A DNA stretch of 5,572 bases. It comes from Dehalococcoidales bacterium (GTDB lineage: Bacteria; Chloroflexota; Dehalococcoidia; Dehalococcoidales; RBG-16-60-22). The stretch is from positions 1-5,572 of the forward strand of contig JAUWZF010000086.1 of assembly GCA_030615475.1 (NCBI GenBank). The letters are read 5' to 3'. The translations under genes were made by a program, and so were the position numbers. Below, in pieces: positions 5,369-5,572 of the stretch (within the stretch, counting starts at the first letter, position 1; the number at the start of each line of letters is the position of its first letter). The notes under the pieces are model-generated. The model was not told where the DNA came from. It did no database searches and saw only the letters and a list, made by a program, of their open reading frames with translations.

Positions 5369-5572
5369 ATGGAAGCAGGCGGGAACATCGCAGCGAGTCC
5401 AATTACATTTAGGCCTGGGGTAGGCTCTTCATACGGTAACGGCTAGCGGCAATTATGGAAGTATTTCTTAGAGCTGTTTTTAATAGGTATTATTGCGTTT
5501 GTCATTGGCATTCCAACCGGTATGGGTGGATGGGCGGCGGGTGCTGCCGGTGCCTTTTTGATCGTTATTGGG
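5369..5572 (+). pseudogene. Small glycine-rich membrane protein gene interrupted by an in-frame TAG
   Basis: An ATG at 5369 with GAGG at 5360-5363, five bases upstream, opens a frame beginning MEAGGNIAASPITFRPGVG. It stops at TAG (5444-5446, codon 26) after only 25 residues. The same frame then continues without a stop to the last base, reading RQLWKYFLELFLIGIIAFVI (5447-5506) and a Gly/Ala-rich hydrophobic stretch with GMGGWAAGAAGAFLIVIG. That is plainly membrane-protein sequence. TAG differs by one base from TGG (Trp), and Gly-Trp-Arg-Gln-Leu-Trp would suit an interfacial segment before a membrane helix. No ATG, GTG or TTG occurs in frame between the TAG and ATG 5522, so an ordinary restart is unlikely. 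Most likely a nonsense-mutated gene; readthrough or a sequencing error are alternatives. I do not recognise a named family, and the 3' end lies outside the window. Confidence 0.65.

Noticed and set aside
5455..5572. Alternative plus-strand frame from ATG 5455 after the amber codon
   Set aside because: Its translation is rich in Cys, Trp, His and Arg with no pattern, whereas the frame continuing from 5369 reads as a coherent membrane segment; it is an out-of-frame shadow.
1..5572. CRISPR array, tRNA, rRNA or insertion-sequence transposase
   Set aside because: No regularly spaced repeats, no cloverleaf-like segment, no rRNA-like sequence and no transposase or integrase motifs in any frame.

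Overview
The window looks like a chromosomal segment of a moderately GC-rich, probably anaerobic bacterium. The tandem DUF4389 membrane protein, the tight polA-mutM pair and the general style of the small membrane genes point to Chloroflexota, perhaps a Dehalococcoidia-like lineage. That placement is inference from gene content; there is no rRNA or other marker to settle it.

Layout. The first 31 bases are the acidic, alanine-rich tail of an upstream gene. Bases 32-338 are noncoding and become AT-rich; they contain palindromes and a near-consensus promoter that drives a two-gene toxin-antitoxin cassette at 339-942. The antitoxin is AbrB-like and the toxin RelE/ParE-like, with overlapping reading frames. 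The cassette is AT-rich, unlike its surroundings, and lies between two imperfect copies of a ~26-bp direct repeat (67-92 and 970-995), as if inserted upstream of polA. Next come polA (1042-3780), which has an extended -10 so close to its ATG that the mRNA is probably leaderless, and mutM (3784-4593), 3 nt after the polA stop. A tandem-DUF4389 membrane protein gene (4590-5207, minus strand) converges on mutM; the two stop codons share one TTAA. A 161-bp divergent intergenic region (5208-5368) carries promoters in both directions. The last gene (5369 to the window end) encodes a small glycine-rich membrane protein, but its frame is broken at codon 26 by a TAG.

How the genes work together. PolA and MutM form a base-excision-repair pair: MutM removes oxidised purines and nicks the strand, and Pol I fills the gap. 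All catalytic motifs are present in both, including an intact 3'-5' proofreading site in PolA. The one notable departure is Asp in place of the usual Glu at the PolA sugar steric-gate position. The toxin-antitoxin cassette is an independent accessory module. The two membrane genes at the right end are unrelated to repair and have no assigned function.

I found no complete undescribed system. The observations most worth following are the amber-interrupted membrane gene, the repeat-flanked toxin-antitoxin cassette with its structured promoter, the apparently leaderless polA promoter behind a homopyrimidine mirror repeat, and the PolA steric-gate substitution.
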